A DNA stretch of 5,915 nucleotides from the NCBI GenBank assembly GCA_023406965.1, contig JAEXTI010000378.1, forward strand, positions 1-5,915, given 5' to 3'. The DNA is from Chloroflexota bacterium. Its GTDB lineage: Bacteria > Chloroflexota > Anaerolineae > Anaerolineales > Anaerolineaceae. This document shows, one piece after another, positions 5,252-5,915 of this stretch. The notes under the pieces are model-generated. The model was not told where the DNA came from. It saw only the letters and a program-made list of their open reading frames with translations, and did not search any database. The translations under genes were made by a program, and so were the position numbers. Numbering within the stretch: position 1 is the first letter of the stretch; each line of letters begins with the position of its first letter.

Positions 5252-5848
5252 TTATGGAGAAGCGGCAATGGCCGAAAAATCCACGGGCGGCATCGGGCAA
5301 ACCTTCGAACGGGAACTGCGAATCACAGAAAACGTCCAGGTTTCGCGCTCCACCGCTTCCCAATACAGTGGCAGGACGTTGTGCCATACCGGTTCGCTTC
5401 CCACCGGCAGGTTCCGGTAAGCGTAACTATCGCCGGCGATCACGGCCTTCGCGAACCTGGAGTCGGGATACAACACCGCCAGAGTCATTTGCGGAGCAAG
5501 CACGGAAAATATTCCCGGATGCAGATAGACGAGATCCGTTACGACGCATGCGCGCCGTTTGCCGTACTCGGCCTTTGCTTCATCCAGCGCTTTTGCCGCT
5601 CGCAGGCGCTCTGCTACAAACTGCCGGTACGTGATCCCGCGCGCTTCCGGAACCACCATGGGTTGGTTGCTCCGATACACACCGTATCCTGCCAGCGTTA
5701 TGAGACCGGCAAGCATCAACAGTAGTGCGGCTTTCGCCACCATCCAGAGGAGCTTGAACGGCATCACCAGAACAGCCTTGCCTGCCTTTTCCAGGATCCG
5801 TTTCGGCCTTTGTGTACTTCGTTGCAACTTGCCCGAATCGATCTTCAC
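5252..5848 (-). CDS. Single-span membrane protein, 198 aa, unknown function
   Basis: I do not recognise a family. A basic N-terminus (1-28, many Lys/Arg) precedes one membrane helix (about 33-57, core MVAKAALLLMLAGLITLAG). By the positive-inside rule the remaining 140 residues face outside. They include a charged helical stretch (75-98, RQFVAERLRAAKALDEAKAE) and a more compact part with two cysteines (C101, C184). The start is GTG; AAAGGAT lies about eight bases upstream, and no better start follows until residue 29. The stop codon TAA lies six bases from the left-end hairpin of the insertion element, so the last residues or the stop could derive from the junction; DFSAIAASP looks like a natural end. 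Its single-span layout and orientation match the 193-aa gene beyond the element, suggesting both belonged to one operon before insertion. Confidence 0.75.
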   Translation of the reverse strand: MKIDSGKLQRSTQRPKRILEKAGKAVLVMPFKLLWMVAKAALLLMLAGLITLAGYGVYRSNQPMVVPEARGITYRQFVAERLRAAKALDEAKAEYGKRRACVVTDLVYLHPGIFSVLAPQMTLAVLYPDSRFAKAVIAGDSYAYRNLPVGSEPVWHNVLPLYWEAVERETWTFSVIRSSRSKVCPMPPVDFSAIAASP

Positions 5849-5871
5849 CTCTTCCTATCCTTTCACGGTCG

Positions 5872-5915
5872 TTACTCGCCCACCCTTCCCGAGCAGACTG
5901 TTTCCGGCTCCAACG
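5872..5915 (-). CDS. Possible 3' end of an upstream gene, frame uncertain
   Basis: A minus-strand frame enters from the right edge and ends at TAA 23 bp before the GTG of the 198-aa gene, giving about 13 residues (LEPETVCSGRVGE). Its third codon positions are GC-rich like the neighbours, and the gap matches the 20-27 bp gaps elsewhere in the gene set. A second frame ending at a TAG at 5855-5857 (VGAGNSLLGKGGRVTTVKG) would leave a 6-bp gap and is also possible. Too little sequence is present to choose firmly or to name a function. Confidence 0.3.
   Translation of the reverse strand, partial: LEPETVCSGRVGE

Overview
The window looks like a moderately GC-rich bacterial chromosome or metagenome contig, most likely from Chloroflexota (Anaerolineae or relatives). 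That placement is inferred from style: exported proteins with Pro/Thr 'TPTP'-type linkers, an Ig-like exoprotein ending in an LFLPLVLQ-type tail, and a mix of GTG and ATG starts. No rRNA or marker gene is present to confirm it.

Layout. Positions 3-125 (+) are the last 40 codons of a secreted Ig-like (choice-of-anchor D/HYDIN-like) protein. It converges on a leftward gene set across a 114-bp gap holding two hairpins. The leftward set, in transcription order, is: the tail of an unseen gene (right edge, frame uncertain); a 198-aa single-span membrane protein (5252-5848); a 193-aa single-span membrane protein (2651-3232); a 467-aa secreted Cys-rich protein (1220-2623); and a membrane-anchored N-acetylmuramoyl-L-alanine amidase (240-1199). 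Gaps within the last three are 27 and 20 bp, as in an operon. All four complete products are predicted to be membrane-anchored or exported.

An IS200/IS605-family element of about 1.7 kb (roughly 3547-5246) sits between the 198-aa and 193-aa genes. It carries tnpA (Y1 HUH transposase) and tnpB (RuvC-like RNA-guided nuclease) in the same orientation, 3 bp apart. The Y1/HUH residues, the RuvC D/E/D residues and the four zinc-finger cysteines are all present. Subterminal hairpins with the same TAAA/TTTA loop lie at both ends. tnpA has a near-consensus promoter placed so that its mRNA should be leaderless.

Between the element and the 193-aa gene is a leader of about 155 nt. It has an extended -10 promoter (TGCTATAAT) and then a long stem-loop followed by six U, upstream of the Shine-Dalgarno. 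This is the most unusual regulatory arrangement in the window: an attenuator, or the terminator of a short RNA.

How the genes may work together (inference): two single-span proteins, an exported Cys-rich protein and a peptidoglycan amidase could belong to a cell-envelope apparatus, perhaps a secretion or conjugation-like assembly with a wall-opening enzyme. Apart from the amidase, none of these proteins shows a family signature I can name with confidence.
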